A DNA stretch of 64,000 bases from an uncultured Clostridia bacterium. GTDB taxonomy: Bacteria; Bacillota; Clostridia; Oscillospirales; Ruminococcaceae. The number at the start of each line of letters is the position of its first letter. Within the stretch, counting starts at the first letter, position 1. A model generated the notes under the pieces. That model did no database searches. It was not told the DNA's origin and saw only the letters and a list, made by a program, of their open reading frames with translations. Of the stretch, positions 37,767 through 47,795 are shown in pieces. Both the position numbers and the translations under genes were made by a program. The stretch lies in contig CANQRG010000005.1 in assembly GCA_947626165.1 (NCBI GenBank), forward strand, positions 99,984 through 163,983, given 5' to 3'.

Positions 37767-40562
37767 TTATTTTGTAATAACACTGTGACATCTGTCGCAA
37801 AGTGTCGGGTGGTCATTATGAGTACCAACAGAACCCGAGAACTTCCAACATCTTTCGCACTTTTCTCCGGTTGCTTTTATAACATCGACTGTAACGCCGT
37901 CAAGCTCGCCCTTAAATTCACCTTCACCGTCTTTAAGCTCAACCTTTGAGACGATAAAAATTTCAGGAAGTTCGTTTACAAACTTAGAAATAGCTTCTTT
38001 TATTTCTCCATCAGCATACAAAATAACGTCTGCCTCTAAAGATTTTCCTATAACCTTGTCTGCCCTCTTTATTTCAAGAGCCTTTTTAACGTCTTCTCTA
38101 AGCTCAGCAATCAAATCCCACTTTGCTGTAAACTCATCATCAATTTTTATACCAGATTTTTCAGGCATATCATTTAAGAACACGCTTTTAGCATTATCAC
38201 TTGACGAGTGAGGTATATAACCCCATATCTCATCAGCAGTAAAAGACATAATAGGTGCGATAAGTCTTGTAACGGCGCTCAGAATTTTATACATTGCTGT
38301 TTGAGCAGCCCTTCTTGAAACTGAATCGACTTCATCACAGTACAATCTGTCTTTTATGATGTCAAGATAGAAGTTCGACATATCAATAACACAGAAGTTG
38401 TGAATTGCGTGGAATACAATGTGATAATCAAATGCAGTGTACGCAGCATTTACCTTGTCAATAAGCTCGTCAAGCTTTGCTAATGCCCATTTATCAAGTT
38501 CAAATAACTCATCGTCTGAAACGCCGTCCTTGTCGATATCAAAACCGTCAGCGTTTGACAAATTTCCCAAGATAAATCTTGCAGTGTTTCTTATTTTCTT
38601 GTACGCCTCTGATAGCTGTGCTAAAATATCATCTGAGATTCTGATGTCAGAATGATAATCAGACGACGCTACCCAAAGTCTTAGAATATCAGAACCATAC
38701 TTATTAGTAATTTCAGACGGTTCAATGCCGTTTCCGAGAGACTTGTGCATAGTTTTTCCCTGACCGTCAACTACCCAGCCATGAGTGCAAACAGCCTTAT
38801 AAGGTGACTCTCCGTTGCAGACGATCGACGTAAGCAAAGACGACTGGAACCAGCCTCTGTATTGGTCAGCTCCCTCAAGATATAAATCAGCAGGAACGTT
38901 TAAGTCTTCTCTTTCCTCTAAAACAGCCTTGTGGGTAACACCGCTGTCAAACCATACATCGAGAATGTCCATCTCTTTCTCAAAATCCGAACATCCACAC
39001 TCGCATTTTACGCTTTCAGGAATGAAATCCTTAGCGTCCTTTGTATACCAAGCGTCTGAACCCTCTGCCCTGAATAAATCGGAAATCGCTTTAATAGTTT
39101 CATCATTGCAGATGGGCTTTCCGCAGTCCTTGCAGTAAACTACAGGTATAGGAACACCCCATGTTCTCTGTCTGGAAATACACCAGTCAGAACGGTCCTG
39201 AACCATTCCCTTGATTCTTTCCTCGCCCCATTTTGGAATCCAATCTACTTTTTCGATTGCCTTGACTGTTTCTTCTTTAAAGTTCTTAACAGAACAGAAC
39301 CACTGCTCGGTCGCTCTAAACAGAATAGGCGACTTGCATCTCCAACAATGTGGATACTGGTGCTCTATGTCCTCAATAGCAAACAAAGCGCCTGTTTCCT
39401 TTAAATGCTCGGCAATTACCTTATTTGCCTCATCAGTTGTCAGTCCCTCAAACATTCCGGAGTCCTTAGTTAAAACTCCCTTGCCGTCAACACCGACAAC
39501 TATACCTATGTCATCATACTTTTTACATACTTCAAAGTCATCAACACCATAGCCAGGAGCCGTATGAACACAGCCCGTACCGCTTTCTAATGTAACGTGG
39601 TCGCCAAGAATAACAGGCGACTGTCTGTTCATAAACGGATGCTCAGTCTTGATACCCTCAAGATCGCTGCCCAAAAACTTATCTATGACCTCATACTTTT
39701 CTATTCCCGCAGCCTGCATAGTTACAGGAATAAGGTATTCAGCCATAACATAATTCTCGCCGTTTTCAGCCTTGACAACAGCATAGTCGTAATTAGGACC
39801 AAGACAAATAGCCAAGTTGCCCGGAAGCGTCCAAGTGGTAGTTGTCCAGATAACGAAGTATGTGTTATTTATATCTATTCCCTTTTCAGTAAAAAGTCCC
39901 TTATCGTCAGACACCTTAAATTTAACGTAAATCGACTGGCATGGGTCGTCTGAATACTCAATTTCAGCCTCTGCCAAAGCAGTCTGACACTCAGGACACC
40001 AATAAACAGGCTTTAAACCCTTATATACATAACCTTTTTTAGCAAACTCGCCAAAGACTTCGACTTCTCTTGCCTCAAACTCAGGCTTTAATGTCAAGTA
40101 AGGATCATCAAAATCACCTAAAACACCGAGACGCTTAAACTGCTCCTTTTGGTTTTCCACAAATGACAAAGCAAAATCCTTGCAGTGCTGTCTAAGCTCA
40201 ACAGGAGGTATTGCACCGTTTTCAACGCCTATTGATTTCATTGCCTTTAACTCAATAGGCAAACCGTGCGTATCCCAACCTGGTACATAGTGAGAACGGA
40301 AGCCGCTCATATTCTTATACTTAACAATAATATCCTTCAGAACCTTATTTAAAGCAGTTCCAAGGTGAATGTCGCCGTTAGCGTATGGAGGTCCGTCATG
40401 CAAAGTGTAATTCGGCTTTCCCTCGTTTCTCTTGATTATATCTTCATAAAGATTTTCTTCATCCCATTTTTTGAGCATCTCCGGCTCTCGCTTAGGAAGG
40501 TTTCCCCTCATAGGAAAATCTGTTTTAGGTAAATTCAATGAAGTGTTATAGTCCTGTGGCAT
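37767..40562 (-). CDS. ileS: Isoleucine-tRNA ligase
   Basis: A 931-residue class I synthetase: the HIGH-type motif in GPPYANGDIHLGTA (HLGT at 66-69), an editing CP1 domain with WTTTTWTLPGN and the GTGCVHTAPGYG loop, the KMSKS-type motif KTMHKS (MHKS at 605-608), an anticodon-binding domain and a C-terminal zinc cluster (CERCWKF ... CDRCHSVI). No T-box leader precedes it; only 22 bp separate it from divIVA. AAGGAG precedes the ATG. Confidence 0.97.
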   Translation of the reverse strand: MPQDYNTSLNLPKTDFPMRGNLPKREPEMLKKWDEENLYEDIIKRNEGKPNYTLHDGPPYANGDIHLGTALNKVLKDIIVKYKNMSGFRSHYVPGWDTHGLPIELKAMKSIGVENGAIPPVELRQHCKDFALSFVENQKEQFKRLGVLGDFDDPYLTLKPEFEAREVEVFGEFAKKGYVYKGLKPVYWCPECQTALAEAEIEYSDDPCQSIYVKFKVSDDKGLFTEKGIDINNTYFVIWTTTTWTLPGNLAICLGPNYDYAVVKAENGENYVMAEYLIPVTMQAAGIEKYEVIDKFLGSDLEGIKTEHPFMNRQSPVILGDHVTLESGTGCVHTAPGYGVDDFEVCKKYDDIGIVVGVDGKGVLTKDSGMFEGLTTDEANKVIAEHLKETGALFAIEDIEHQYPHCWRCKSPILFRATEQWFCSVKNFKEETVKAIEKVDWIPKWGEERIKGMVQDRSDWCISRQRTWGVPIPVVYCKDCGKPICNDETIKAISDLFRAEGSDAWYTKDAKDFIPESVKCECGCSDFEKEMDILDVWFDSGVTHKAVLEEREDLNVPADLYLEGADQYRGWFQSSLLTSIVCNGESPYKAVCTHGWVVDGQGKTMHKSLGNGIEPSEITNKYGSDILRLWVASSDYHSDIRISDDILAQLSEAYKKIRNTARFILGNLSNADGFDIDKDGVSDDELFELDKWALAKLDELIDKVNAAYTAFDYHIVFHAIHNFCVIDMSNFYLDIIKDRLYCDEVDSVSRRAAQTAMYKILSAVTRLIAPIMSFTADEIWGYIPHSSSDNAKSVFLNDMPEKSGIKIDDEFTAKWDLIAELREDVKKALEIKRADKVIGKSLEADVILYADGEIKEAISKFVNELPEIFIVSKVELKDGEGEFKGELDGVTVDVIKATGEKCERCWKFSGSVGTHNDHPTLCDRCHSVITK

Positions 40563-40584
40563 TTACAAAAAGTCTCCTTAACAA

Positions 40585-41325
40585 TCAGTTATTTTTTCCG
40601 AATTTCAAATCACCGTAATGACCTTCATCAGGGGTATACTTATTTCCCTCATAATGGAAGTTGTCCTGCACACCGCTATGAGCGGCTATCTCCTGAGCCT
40701 TGTCAATGATAGCCTTGCTCTCTTCAAGCTTCTTTTCGCGCGCTTCCTTCTCAGCAATAATCTGCTCAACCTCGTCCTCAGAAATCTCAGGAAGCTCCAT
40801 AATTAGCTTTAATTGCTTGTTGTAAAGCTCAGTAAGCTGTGCCTTGAATCTTGTAACCTCAACCTTTAGTTTTGCAAGATTTTCAGCCTCCTGCTCACTT
40901 TGAATCTTAGAGGACTTTATCCTGTATTCGGTTTTTTCAGTATTCTCTCTTATAAGAGTTTCACACTTAGCCTTGTGCTCACGAACGATCCTGTCACATT
41001 CCTCAGCGCTTTGACGTGAAACAATTTCCTGTTCCTCTCTTGCCTTGTTAAGTATAGCCTCAGCTTCAGCCTTAGCGTCTGCAATAATCTTATGACCTTG
41101 CTTCTGAGCGCCAAGCAGCGCTTCTTTAATAGCGTCCTCATCGCTTCTGTACTCGTTGATTTTTTCCACAAGCTTGATGATTTTAGCTTCGCTCTCCTGA
41201 TTCTGAGAAACTACATCAGCGAAAGCTTTTGAAAGACTGAGAAGATACTCGTCAACATCTTCAGACTTGTAACCGAATGTAGCCTTTTCAAAGGTCTTTT
41301 CAGCTATATCGTTTGGATTGATCAT
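40585..41325 (-). CDS. divIVA: DivIVA-domain cell division protein
   Basis: DivIVA senses negative membrane curvature at poles and septa. The 246 residues have the N-terminal lipid-binding motif (INPNDIAEKTFEKATFGYKSEDVDEYL) and long coiled coils (about 30-200) rich in Ala, Glu and Lys, ending in a short polar tail. It lies with sepF, ylmH and yggS, the classical division cluster. TTAGGAGG precedes the ATG. Confidence 0.94.
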   Translation of the reverse strand: MINPNDIAEKTFEKATFGYKSEDVDEYLLSLSKAFADVVSQNQESEAKIIKLVEKINEYRSDEDAIKEALLGAQKQGHKIIADAKAEAEAILNKAREEQEIVSRQSAEECDRIVREHKAKCETLIRENTEKTEYRIKSSKIQSEQEAENLAKLKVEVTRFKAQLTELYNKQLKLIMELPEISEDEVEQIIAEKEAREKKLEESKAIIDKAQEIAAHSGVQDNFHYEGNKYTPDEGHYGDLKFGKNN

Positions 41326-41346
41326 ACTATTGCCTCCTAAGACATA

Positions 41347-42132
41347 TTAATCATATTTTTTAATCGTTATGTGTAAACGATTTTTCCTTGACAGCCCGTC
41401 AACAGAACTCAACAAAAATTTTCCGTATCCGCGAATAGAAAAGTCTATACCTTCACACATTTCATAGCTTGGCGAAAAAACTTCTTCATAGTCAATAACA
41501 ACACCGTTGGTCTTAATAAGACTTGACGCCTTTTCCCTGCTTTTATTTATCGCCAGCGCAACAACACAGTCGGCTCTCAAAGATGCTACAGTACCGCATA
41601 TATCAGAAAACTTTTGCTCTAAGGCAACATCTGATAAATCAAATCCGATTTCAGTCTTAACACCTATTTTACCGATTTTATTTACGTTTTCAAGTATTAA
41701 AGGTAATATTTTGTCAACAACAAAAATGATTGCTTTTCCTTCGCTGATAATTATATCACCTATGCAATCCCTTGAAACCTTTAACGACATCAAACTTCCA
41801 AGCACGTCACGATGCGTCAAAATATCACATTTTCTATATGTAAAGGTTATTCCTTTGACAGGAAAATCGTTTATTACGGCTTCACAATAAGGCGGAAACA
41901 CGCCTAGAACAAGCCTTTGAGCGTCATCATATCCGCCAAAAAATTTGTAGTTATCAAATTTAAGGGAATCAAGCACCTGTTTCGCAATCTTTGACTGGCG
42001 GCAATCTAAAAAGAATGAAAACTTTTTTGTATATTTTTCATTAGCGATACTTGTCCAGTCAACTATTTTATCAATAAGCAGATGATCCTGCTTTGATAAA
42101 TTTTTTAGAAAAGAGCTGTTAAACTCTTTCAT
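41347..42132 (-). CDS. ylmH: YlmH-type S4-domain RNA-binding protein
   Basis: A 261-residue protein of the YlmH family from the division gene cluster. Its N-terminal part has FLDCRQSKIAKQVL and KFFGGYDDAQRLVLGVFPPY, and the C-terminal S4 domain (about 180-255) has LRADCVVALAINKSREKASSLIKTNGV. In Bacillus, YlmH works in ribosome-associated quality control. Its start overlaps the sepF stop by one base. Confidence 0.92.
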   Translation of the reverse strand: MKEFNSSFLKNLSKQDHLLIDKIVDWTSIANEKYTKKFSFFLDCRQSKIAKQVLDSLKFDNYKFFGGYDDAQRLVLGVFPPYCEAVINDFPVKGITFTYRKCDILTHRDVLGSLMSLKVSRDCIGDIIISEGKAIIFVVDKILPLILENVNKIGKIGVKTEIGFDLSDVALEQKFSDICGTVASLRADCVVALAINKSREKASSLIKTNGVVIDYEEVFSPSYEMCEGIDFSIRGYGKFLLSSVDGLSRKNRLHITIKKYD

Positions 42133-42554
42133 TAGAAGCTATATCCGTTATTTTCCAGTTCGCTCATCAAATCAACGCCGGAGAATCCTACATTTTTAGG
42201 CATAATAGCAAAAGTTTTTTGAGCCATCATTTTAATATCAGCGCCGTTTGCATATGCAACTCCCGATAAGAAGTCAAGAATTCTTTTAGCGTCCTCGCTT
42301 CTTACAGTTTCAAGGTTAAGCAGAACGGTTTTCTGGTCGTTAAGGTCGTCGCCTATTGCTTTAACCTCAGAAAAATCTGTAGGTCTTGCCAATACTATCT
42401 GTAATGTTGTTGTTGCGGCGATTTTTACTTCTCTGTTTCTCCTGTCTCTAATTTCTTCTGATGTTAATTCTTCATTTTCATAGATTGCGTCATAATCGTC
42501 AGCGGTTTCATCGCTGCCTATGAAAAGATTTCTAAAGCTTTGCATAACACTCAT
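42132..42554 (-). CDS. sepF: Cell division protein SepF
   Basis: SepF anchors FtsZ to the membrane. The 140 residues begin with a short amphipathic region and an acidic linker and carry the SepF fold (ARPTDFSEVKAIGDDLNDQKTVLLNLETVRSEDAKRILDFLSGVAYANG). The C-terminal AIMPKNVGF is typical. GGAGGT precedes the ATG. It overlaps yggS by 4 nt. Confidence 0.94.
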   Translation of the reverse strand: MSVMQSFRNLFIGSDETADDYDAIYENEELTSEEIRDRRNREVKIAATTTLQIVLARPTDFSEVKAIGDDLNDQKTVLLNLETVRSEDAKRILDFLSGVAYANGADIKMMAQKTFAIMPKNVGFSGVDLMSELENNGYSF

Positions 42555-43300
42555 TTTTTTACCTCCAAATATTTTCTTGCCCCGAAGAGCTTTGTTCCGA
42601 TCCTCACGAGATTAGAGCCGTATTTGACGGCTTTTTCATAATCCCCCGACATACCAACAGATAACACATTCATATTGATACGATTTAATTTCTTTTGTCC
42701 TATTTCATGATAAAGCTCCTGCAAATTGCCGTAGACGCTATCATCAGCATTTATCGGAGGTATAGCCATCAAGCCGTTTATATTAACATTATCAAGCTCT
42801 GCAACTCTCTTTGCAAGCTCTAAAACGTCCTTTTTTGAAACACCGCTTTTTGAAAGCTCATCACCGATATTAACCTCGATAAGAACATCCGTAGTTTTAT
42901 CATTTTTCTTTGATTGTCTGTCAATTTCCGCAGCCAGTTTAAAGCTGTCGACCGATTGGATTTGAGATACATCTTTAATAATATACTTCACTTTATTGGT
43001 CTGCAAATGCCCAATAAACTGCACCTCGCACGGCTTATATAAATCCTTCTTTGAAAGAAATTCCTGCACTCTGTTTTCACCCAGCAAATCAATTCCCTGC
43101 TCAATTGCGAAGTTGATAAGCTCAGGCTCAACTGTCTTGGTAACAGCCATAATTCGTATATTATCATCGCTATCTCTGTATTTTGACTTAATATCTTTTA
43201 TATTATAACATATTTCTTTATAGTTTTCAACTAAATATTCAAATTTTTTATCCTGAATTTTAACCGGATTTTGCGTCATCTTTTGTTCCTGAGACTTCAT
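42551..43300 (-). CDS. yggS: PLP homeostasis protein (YggS family)
   Basis: A 249-residue PLP-binding barrel; the PLP lysine is in IMAVTKTVEPE, and LLGENRVQEFLSK, FIGHLQTNKVK and SVGMSGDYEKAVKYGSNLVRIG are diagnostic. It buffers pyridoxal phosphate and is a standard neighbour of sepF. The ATG at 43300 has a strong GAGGGGG site; an internal ATG at 43279 is possible. With the upstream start it overlaps the HlyD-like gene by 41 nt. Confidence 0.93.
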   Translation of the reverse strand: MKSQEQKMTQNPVKIQDKKFEYLVENYKEICYNIKDIKSKYRDSDDNIRIMAVTKTVEPELINFAIEQGIDLLGENRVQEFLSKKDLYKPCEVQFIGHLQTNKVKYIIKDVSQIQSVDSFKLAAEIDRQSKKNDKTTDVLIEVNIGDELSKSGVSKKDVLELAKRVAELDNVNINGLMAIPPINADDSVYGNLQELYHEIGQKKLNRINMNVLSVGMSGDYEKAVKYGSNLVRIGTKLFGARKYLEVKK

Positions 43301-44489
43301 CTGCGCTTACCCCCTCTAAAAGGATTTGATCATACAAAAGCAGATAACTGTCATTAGATGTATTCTTTGACAATACATAGTCATCGCCTTCGTATATAAC
43401 ATCGACTTTTTTGAAAGTAATATCCTGTCCCAGCATTACATAAACGCCCTTTTGTTCACCCTGAAATCTGATAGCCTCTCTTGGAATTTTTATTCCTGTA
43501 TACTCGTCAAAAATCAGCTCGGCATTGTCAAACCTGTTATTCAGCACAGTATCGTCAAGCTCATTACAGCTTAAAATCACAATACTGTTATCGGTACCGT
43601 CAATCGGTTTAATACTGTCAACAGTAACGCCGTAAATTTTATTAGATGAATTAAATCTGATAGATAAACCGTCGTTAATCAGAAATTTATTTGTATTTTT
43701 TATTATACCGAGAAACTTCCATTCATAGCTTTTCAAAAGCTTTCCCACAGCGTTTTCGGGAACATTAGGCTTTATATCAAATAGCCTCTGAAGCTCGTCT
43801 GTTGACATATTTTCTAAATCATCAAATTCTACCGACGTCTCATATCCGTCAACAGACTTTACAAAGTAGCCCGATTCGTTTGACTTAATGCTTTCAACAG
43901 GATCTTCTATTTTAGTTTTTAGCTCATTTATTTCTGCTTTTATCTGTCTTATAGCAGGTTTAAAATCACCGGTAGTTCCGGTTACAATATTATATATGTT
44001 CATTGTATAAAGTAAATCATCACTTTCATCGCTTACAGATGAATAATCTTTTCTCTGTATCATATTTGCAACATTAAGATAATGACCTTCAATTTTGCTT
44101 TTTAGAGTTTCAGCTTGAACATAATTTGTAGTACCCGGACTCTGAGACCTTTTTAAATCAGATAGAACACTTTTAAGCCGTGACAATCTGTTTCTGTAAT
44201 AAATCTGATCTTCATTACTATAAACCTTAGCAATTGCAGAGTTCTCAGAAACCTTTAAGCCGTCGTCATAAAGATAATTCATAACACCGCCGGCTGTATT
44301 ATCATATTTAATAACACGTTCATCCCTCAGAAACATTCCCTTGAAAGATATATTTTCATTGACGGTATAAAGTACAGCTTCTTCGGTGTCATGAGAATTA
44401 TTTATATTAAATACGATCTGACTTCCGACCATAATCAATATGAAAACAGATAAAGCGATGCCTAAAACTTTAACTGTAATTGAATTCAT
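43260..44489 (-). CDS. HlyD/AcrA-like membrane-anchored protein
   Basis: The 409-residue protein has one N-terminal membrane anchor (VLGIALSVFILIMVGSQIVF) and an external region with a biotinyl-lipoyl-like half (FLRDERVIKYDNTAGGVMNYLYDDGLKVSENSAIAKVYS), a coiled coil (about 95-190), a second lipoyl-like half (ESGYFVKSVDGYE) and a C-terminal strand-rich domain with GIKIPREAIRFQGEQKGVYV. This is the layout of periplasmic adaptor proteins, but no transporter gene is near. In clostridia this type sits between hfq and sepF, suggesting an envelope or division role. Function unproven. Confidence 0.75.
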   Translation of the reverse strand: MNSITVKVLGIALSVFILIMVGSQIVFNINNSHDTEEAVLYTVNENISFKGMFLRDERVIKYDNTAGGVMNYLYDDGLKVSENSAIAKVYSNEDQIYYRNRLSRLKSVLSDLKRSQSPGTTNYVQAETLKSKIEGHYLNVANMIQRKDYSSVSDESDDLLYTMNIYNIVTGTTGDFKPAIRQIKAEINELKTKIEDPVESIKSNESGYFVKSVDGYETSVEFDDLENMSTDELQRLFDIKPNVPENAVGKLLKSYEWKFLGIIKNTNKFLINDGLSIRFNSSNKIYGVTVDSIKPIDGTDNSIVILSCNELDDTVLNNRFDNAELIFDEYTGIKIPREAIRFQGEQKGVYVMLGQDITFKKVDVIYEGDDYVLSKNTSNDSYLLLYDQILLEGVSADEVSGTKDDAKSG

Positions 44490-44518
44490 TTTTACAACCT
44501 CAATTAAACAAACTAAAT

Positions 44519-44755
44519 CTAGTTATCGCTGTTAGAATCAAGCAGATTAATTGTTTTAGAAGGAACTATTGTAGAAATCGCGTGTTTATAAACCACATTT
44601 TGCTTTCCGTCACACTCTAAAATTACAATGTAGCTGTCAAAGCCGTGAACCAGTCCCTTAAACTGAAAGCCGTTCACTAAAAAAATTGTTACAGGCACTT
44701 TTTCTTTTCTTGCCTGATTTAAAAAAACGTCCTGCAAATTCATTCCCTTGTTCAT
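44519..44755 (-). CDS. hfq: RNA chaperone Hfq
   Basis: The 78 residues match Hfq: N-terminal [41 protein letters not shown] (Sm1) and [10 protein letters not shown] (Sm2). Hfq forms a hexamer that pairs small RNAs with mRNAs. It follows miaA, an order shared by Gram-positive and Gram-negative genomes. AAGGAG precedes the ATG. Confidence 0.96.
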   Translation of the reverse strand: MNKGMNLQDVFLNQARKEKVPVTIFLVNGFQFKGLVHGFDSYIVILECDGKQNVVYKHAISTIVPSKTINLLDSNSDN

Positions 44756-44838
44756 AGAATTATCTCCTTACAAATTTTTATTATCAATTTATTTAATAAC
44801 CAATGTCTAAAATGTTATAACTTATATATTTTAATTCT

Positions 44839-44847
44839 ATTATATCA
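44839..44847 (-). promoter_or_regulatory. Extended -10 promoter of hfq
   Basis: On the minus strand TGATATAAT gives a TG-n extended -10 immediately after the miaA stop and about 84 bp before the hfq ATG, so hfq and downstream genes may have their own start site. The -35 is weak. Confidence 0.5.
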
Positions 44848-45786
44848 CATTTTTATACATATGGCTATATATTTTTTCACTTTTTCTAAAATATCTTCAA
44901 TATTTTCGTATTTATCTACTTCGATCCAATTTATCCTCTTATCTCGTCTGAACCAAGTAAGCTGACGCTTTGCATAACGTCTTGTTTCCATCTTAATTTT
45001 CTCTATGCAATCTTCAAGTGAGGCTTGTCCTGAAAAATAAGGAATAAGCTCTTTATAACCTATTGCCTGATGCGCGGTATTAAGATTTCTGCTATAATAA
45101 ATTTCTTTTGCCTCGTTAACTAAACCGTCATCGATCATAGCGTCAACCCTTTTATTGATCCTATCGTAAAGCATCTGCCTGTCTGAGAATGTTAGACCAA
45201 TCATTGCAGGCTCAAATCTTGACTCCTCAAGACGGCTGGATTTTTTATGTTCAGATAGTCTCTCTCCTGTTTTTTCAAAAACCTCCAAAGCTCTTATAAC
45301 CCTTGAAATATTGTTTTCATGAACTGACAAAGCGGTTTCCTCATCGACCTCTAAAAGCCTTTCCCAGAGATAGCGGTTTCCTTTCTCATTTGCAATAGCT
45401 AAAAGCCTTTCACGATATTCTTTATCACCTGTTGTATCATCAAATTTTATATTGTCAATTAGCGAGTTTATATAAAGACCTGTCCCCCCTGTCAGTATAG
45501 GAATCTTTCCTCGTCTCGATATATCGTCAACAGCAATATTTGCAAGCTTTACATAGTCGGCAACGCTGAAATCGGTTTCAGGCTCTAAAAAATCCATAAG
45601 ATGATGCTTTATTCCCTGTTTTTCTTCCTCCGTAGGCTTTGCTGTAAGTATATCCATACCCTTATAAATCTGCATAGAATCGGCAGAAATAACTTCACCG
45701 TTATATAGCTTTGCCAGCTCAACAGCTAATGCGGTTTTACCAGAGGCAGTAGGTCCGAGAACTACAATAATAGGTTGCTTTGCCAA
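44845..45786 (-). CDS. miaA: tRNA dimethylallyltransferase
   Basis: MiaA adds a dimethylallyl group to A37 of tRNAs reading U-starting codons. The 313 residues have the P-loop GPTASGKTALAVELA, DSMQIYKGMDI, the GGTGLYINSLI motif and the C-terminal RRYAKRQLTWFRRD. The start is a TTG 8 nt after AAGGAG. MiaB, which methylthiolates the same base, is encoded upstream in the same run of genes. Confidence 0.96.
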   Translation of the reverse strand: MAKQPIIVVLGPTASGKTALAVELAKLYNGEVISADSMQIYKGMDILTAKPTEEEKQGIKHHLMDFLEPETDFSVADYVKLANIAVDDISRRGKIPILTGGTGLYINSLIDNIKFDDTTGDKEYRERLLAIANEKGNRYLWERLLEVDEETALSVHENNISRVIRALEVFEKTGERLSEHKKSSRLEESRFEPAMIGLTFSDRQMLYDRINKRVDAMIDDGLVNEAKEIYYSRNLNTAHQAIGYKELIPYFSGQASLEDCIEKIKMETRRYAKRQLTWFRRDKRINWIEVDKYENIEDILEKVKKYIAICIKM

Positions 45787-45813
45787 TTAAAACTCTCCTT
45801 AAATAAGCTGATA

Positions 45814-47775
45814 CTACACAATGCGTTTGAATTGCTTTTCAATTTCCCTTTTTGAGATTTTCGTAAACACAGGTCTGCCGTGAGGACAATATCTAATATT
45901 TTCATCGTCAAATATCTTGTCAATTAGACTTTGAAGCTCTATTTTATCAGATTTTATATTACCCTTTATTGCTGCTTTGCAGGCAATTGAGTGGTAAAGC
46001 TCATCAAAAAGCGATAAATTCGGATCCTGTTTGTGTTCTATGAAATTATGAGCAAGCTCTGTAATTATATCAGACGGGTCTGTATCCTCAATAACCACCG
46101 GAACACCTAATACTTTAATACTCGGTGCATTGGCATCTTCTAAAATAAATCCAAACTGTCTAGCGGTTTCAATATTTGAAATAACCGCGTCATATTCATC
46201 ATATGACAGCAAAACATCCGCTGGCTCAAAAAGCATCTGCGAATCAAGATTATTTGCCTCGCTTTTGATTTTCTCAAATATATATCTCTCATGTGCGGCG
46301 TGCTTATCAAAAAGGTACATTTCATCGTCTTTCTCAACAATGATGTATGTATTGAAAATCTCGCCGATAACTAATGGCTTGGATTTTGAAAACTCGTTTT
46401 CTACGTTATCTGAATTATCAGTAACGACAGTCTCTGATTTAGGTTCTTTCTTAATAAATGAAGAACTATCTAAAAACTTAAAATCATGTAAATCTCTAGG
46501 TTCCTCCGGCTTAAGTTTAGAAATGTCGTTATCTTTATTATTTTCTTTTTTATTATAGGTATAGTTTTTTGAAAAATATTCAGCCTTAGGCGCTTCAACA
46601 CGGTAAAATTCTTCTTCGGGCTTGGAATATGTTTTTACTGTAAAATTTCCTATTTTATTAAAGCTGTCAGCCGATTCCTGCTTTATATTCAGTGCTGTCT
46701 GAACTCCTCTGTCAGTCTCGGTTAATTGATGATGCTCACTGCTCGTAAAATTTTTCTTATCTTCAAACTCAAGCTCCTTAGGAGAATTATCTTGAAGAAG
46801 TGCGTTCTTGACAGCAAAATATACGCTCTCATATACCATTTTTTCGTTTGAAAACTTGACTTCAATTTTCGCAGGATGCACATTGACATCAACAAGATCA
46901 GGAGGTATATCCAGACAAAGCACGCAGGCAGGAAATTTACCCGTCATAATCTGATTTTTATATGCCTCCTCCAGCGAAACCATACAGGTCACTGATTTTA
47001 CATATCGGTTGTTTATAAAGAAATTCTGAAAGGTTCTCTTGGCTTTTGCATTTAGCGGCTTTACAGTATATCCTTTTACGGTTATACCGTTATATGAGTA
47101 ATCTACAGGAATGAGAGAGCTTGCAAAGCTCTTTCCGAACACCGAATATATTGCAGAAAAGAGTTTACCGTCTCCTGCTGTTACAAGCTCTGTCTTATTA
47201 TCCCGAATAAGTTTAAAGGATATCTCAGGATGTGACAATGCAAGCTTTGAAACAACAGCAGAAACGGCGTTTCCTTCAGTAACATCTTTTTTAAGAAATT
47301 TGAGCCTTGCCGGAACATTATAAAATATATCTCTTATTACTATAGTGGTACCGTCAGGACAGCCGGATTTTTCATTGACCTTTTCCTCAGAGCCTTCAAT
47401 TACATAATGTGTTCCGTATTCCTGATCTATAACCTTTGAAATGACCTCCGTTTTTGACACAGCGCAAATAGAAGCCAGAGCCTCTCCGCGAAATCCAAGA
47501 GTCAGAATTTTATCTAGGTCGTCTTTTGAGGTTATTTTGCTGGTGGCATGACGAAGAAAGGCTGTAGGAATATCCTCCGGGTTGATTCCGCAGCCGTTAT
47601 CAGTGACCCTCATATATGTGCGTCCGCCGTTTTTTATTTCAACGGTTATTACATTGGCGCCCGAATCTATTGAATTTTCCAAAAGCTCCTTTATAACAGA
47701 CGACGGACGTTCGATTACCTCGCCTGCCGCTATCAGCTCGGCAACTTCCTTTGTCAATACGTTAATCTTAGGCAT
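45814..47775 (-). CDS. mutL: DNA mismatch repair protein MutL
   Basis: The 653-residue MutL has the GHKL ATPase (ELLENSIDSGA, DNGCGI, GFRGEALASI) and a C-terminal dimerisation/endonuclease domain joined by a long polar linker (about 335-455). The metal-binding motif D-x-H-A-x2-E-x4-E is present as DKHAAHERYIFE (starting at D490), along with ACKAAIKGN and CPHGRP, so this MutL should nick DNA. It lies 20 bp after mutS. Confidence 0.96.
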   Translation of the reverse strand: MPKINVLTKEVAELIAAGEVIERPSSVIKELLENSIDSGANVITVEIKNGGRTYMRVTDNGCGINPEDIPTAFLRHATSKITSKDDLDKILTLGFRGEALASICAVSKTEVISKVIDQEYGTHYVIEGSEEKVNEKSGCPDGTTIVIRDIFYNVPARLKFLKKDVTEGNAVSAVVSKLALSHPEISFKLIRDNKTELVTAGDGKLFSAIYSVFGKSFASSLIPVDYSYNGITVKGYTVKPLNAKAKRTFQNFFINNRYVKSVTCMVSLEEAYKNQIMTGKFPACVLCLDIPPDLVDVNVHPAKIEVKFSNEKMVYESVYFAVKNALLQDNSPKELEFEDKKNFTSSEHHQLTETDRGVQTALNIKQESADSFNKIGNFTVKTYSKPEEEFYRVEAPKAEYFSKNYTYNKKENNKDNDISKLKPEEPRDLHDFKFLDSSSFIKKEPKSETVVTDNSDNVENEFSKSKPLVIGEIFNTYIIVEKDDEMYLFDKHAAHERYIFEKIKSEANNLDSQMLFEPADVLLSYDEYDAVISNIETARQFGFILEDANAPSIKVLGVPVVIEDTDPSDIITELAHNFIEHKQDPNLSLFDELYHSIACKAAIKGNIKSDKIELQSLIDKIFDDENIRYCPHGRPVFTKISKREIEKQFKRIV

Positions 47776-47795
47776 ATTATGGTACGCTCCGTTCG

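Noticed and set aside
40563..40584. A T-box leader for ileS
   Set aside because: Only 22 bp separate divIVA and ileS and no T-box core is present, so ileS is read through from upstream.
46130..46558. Plus-strand open frame inside mutL
   Set aside because: Ser-rich complement of the polar MutL linker; no ribosome binding site and no recognised motif.
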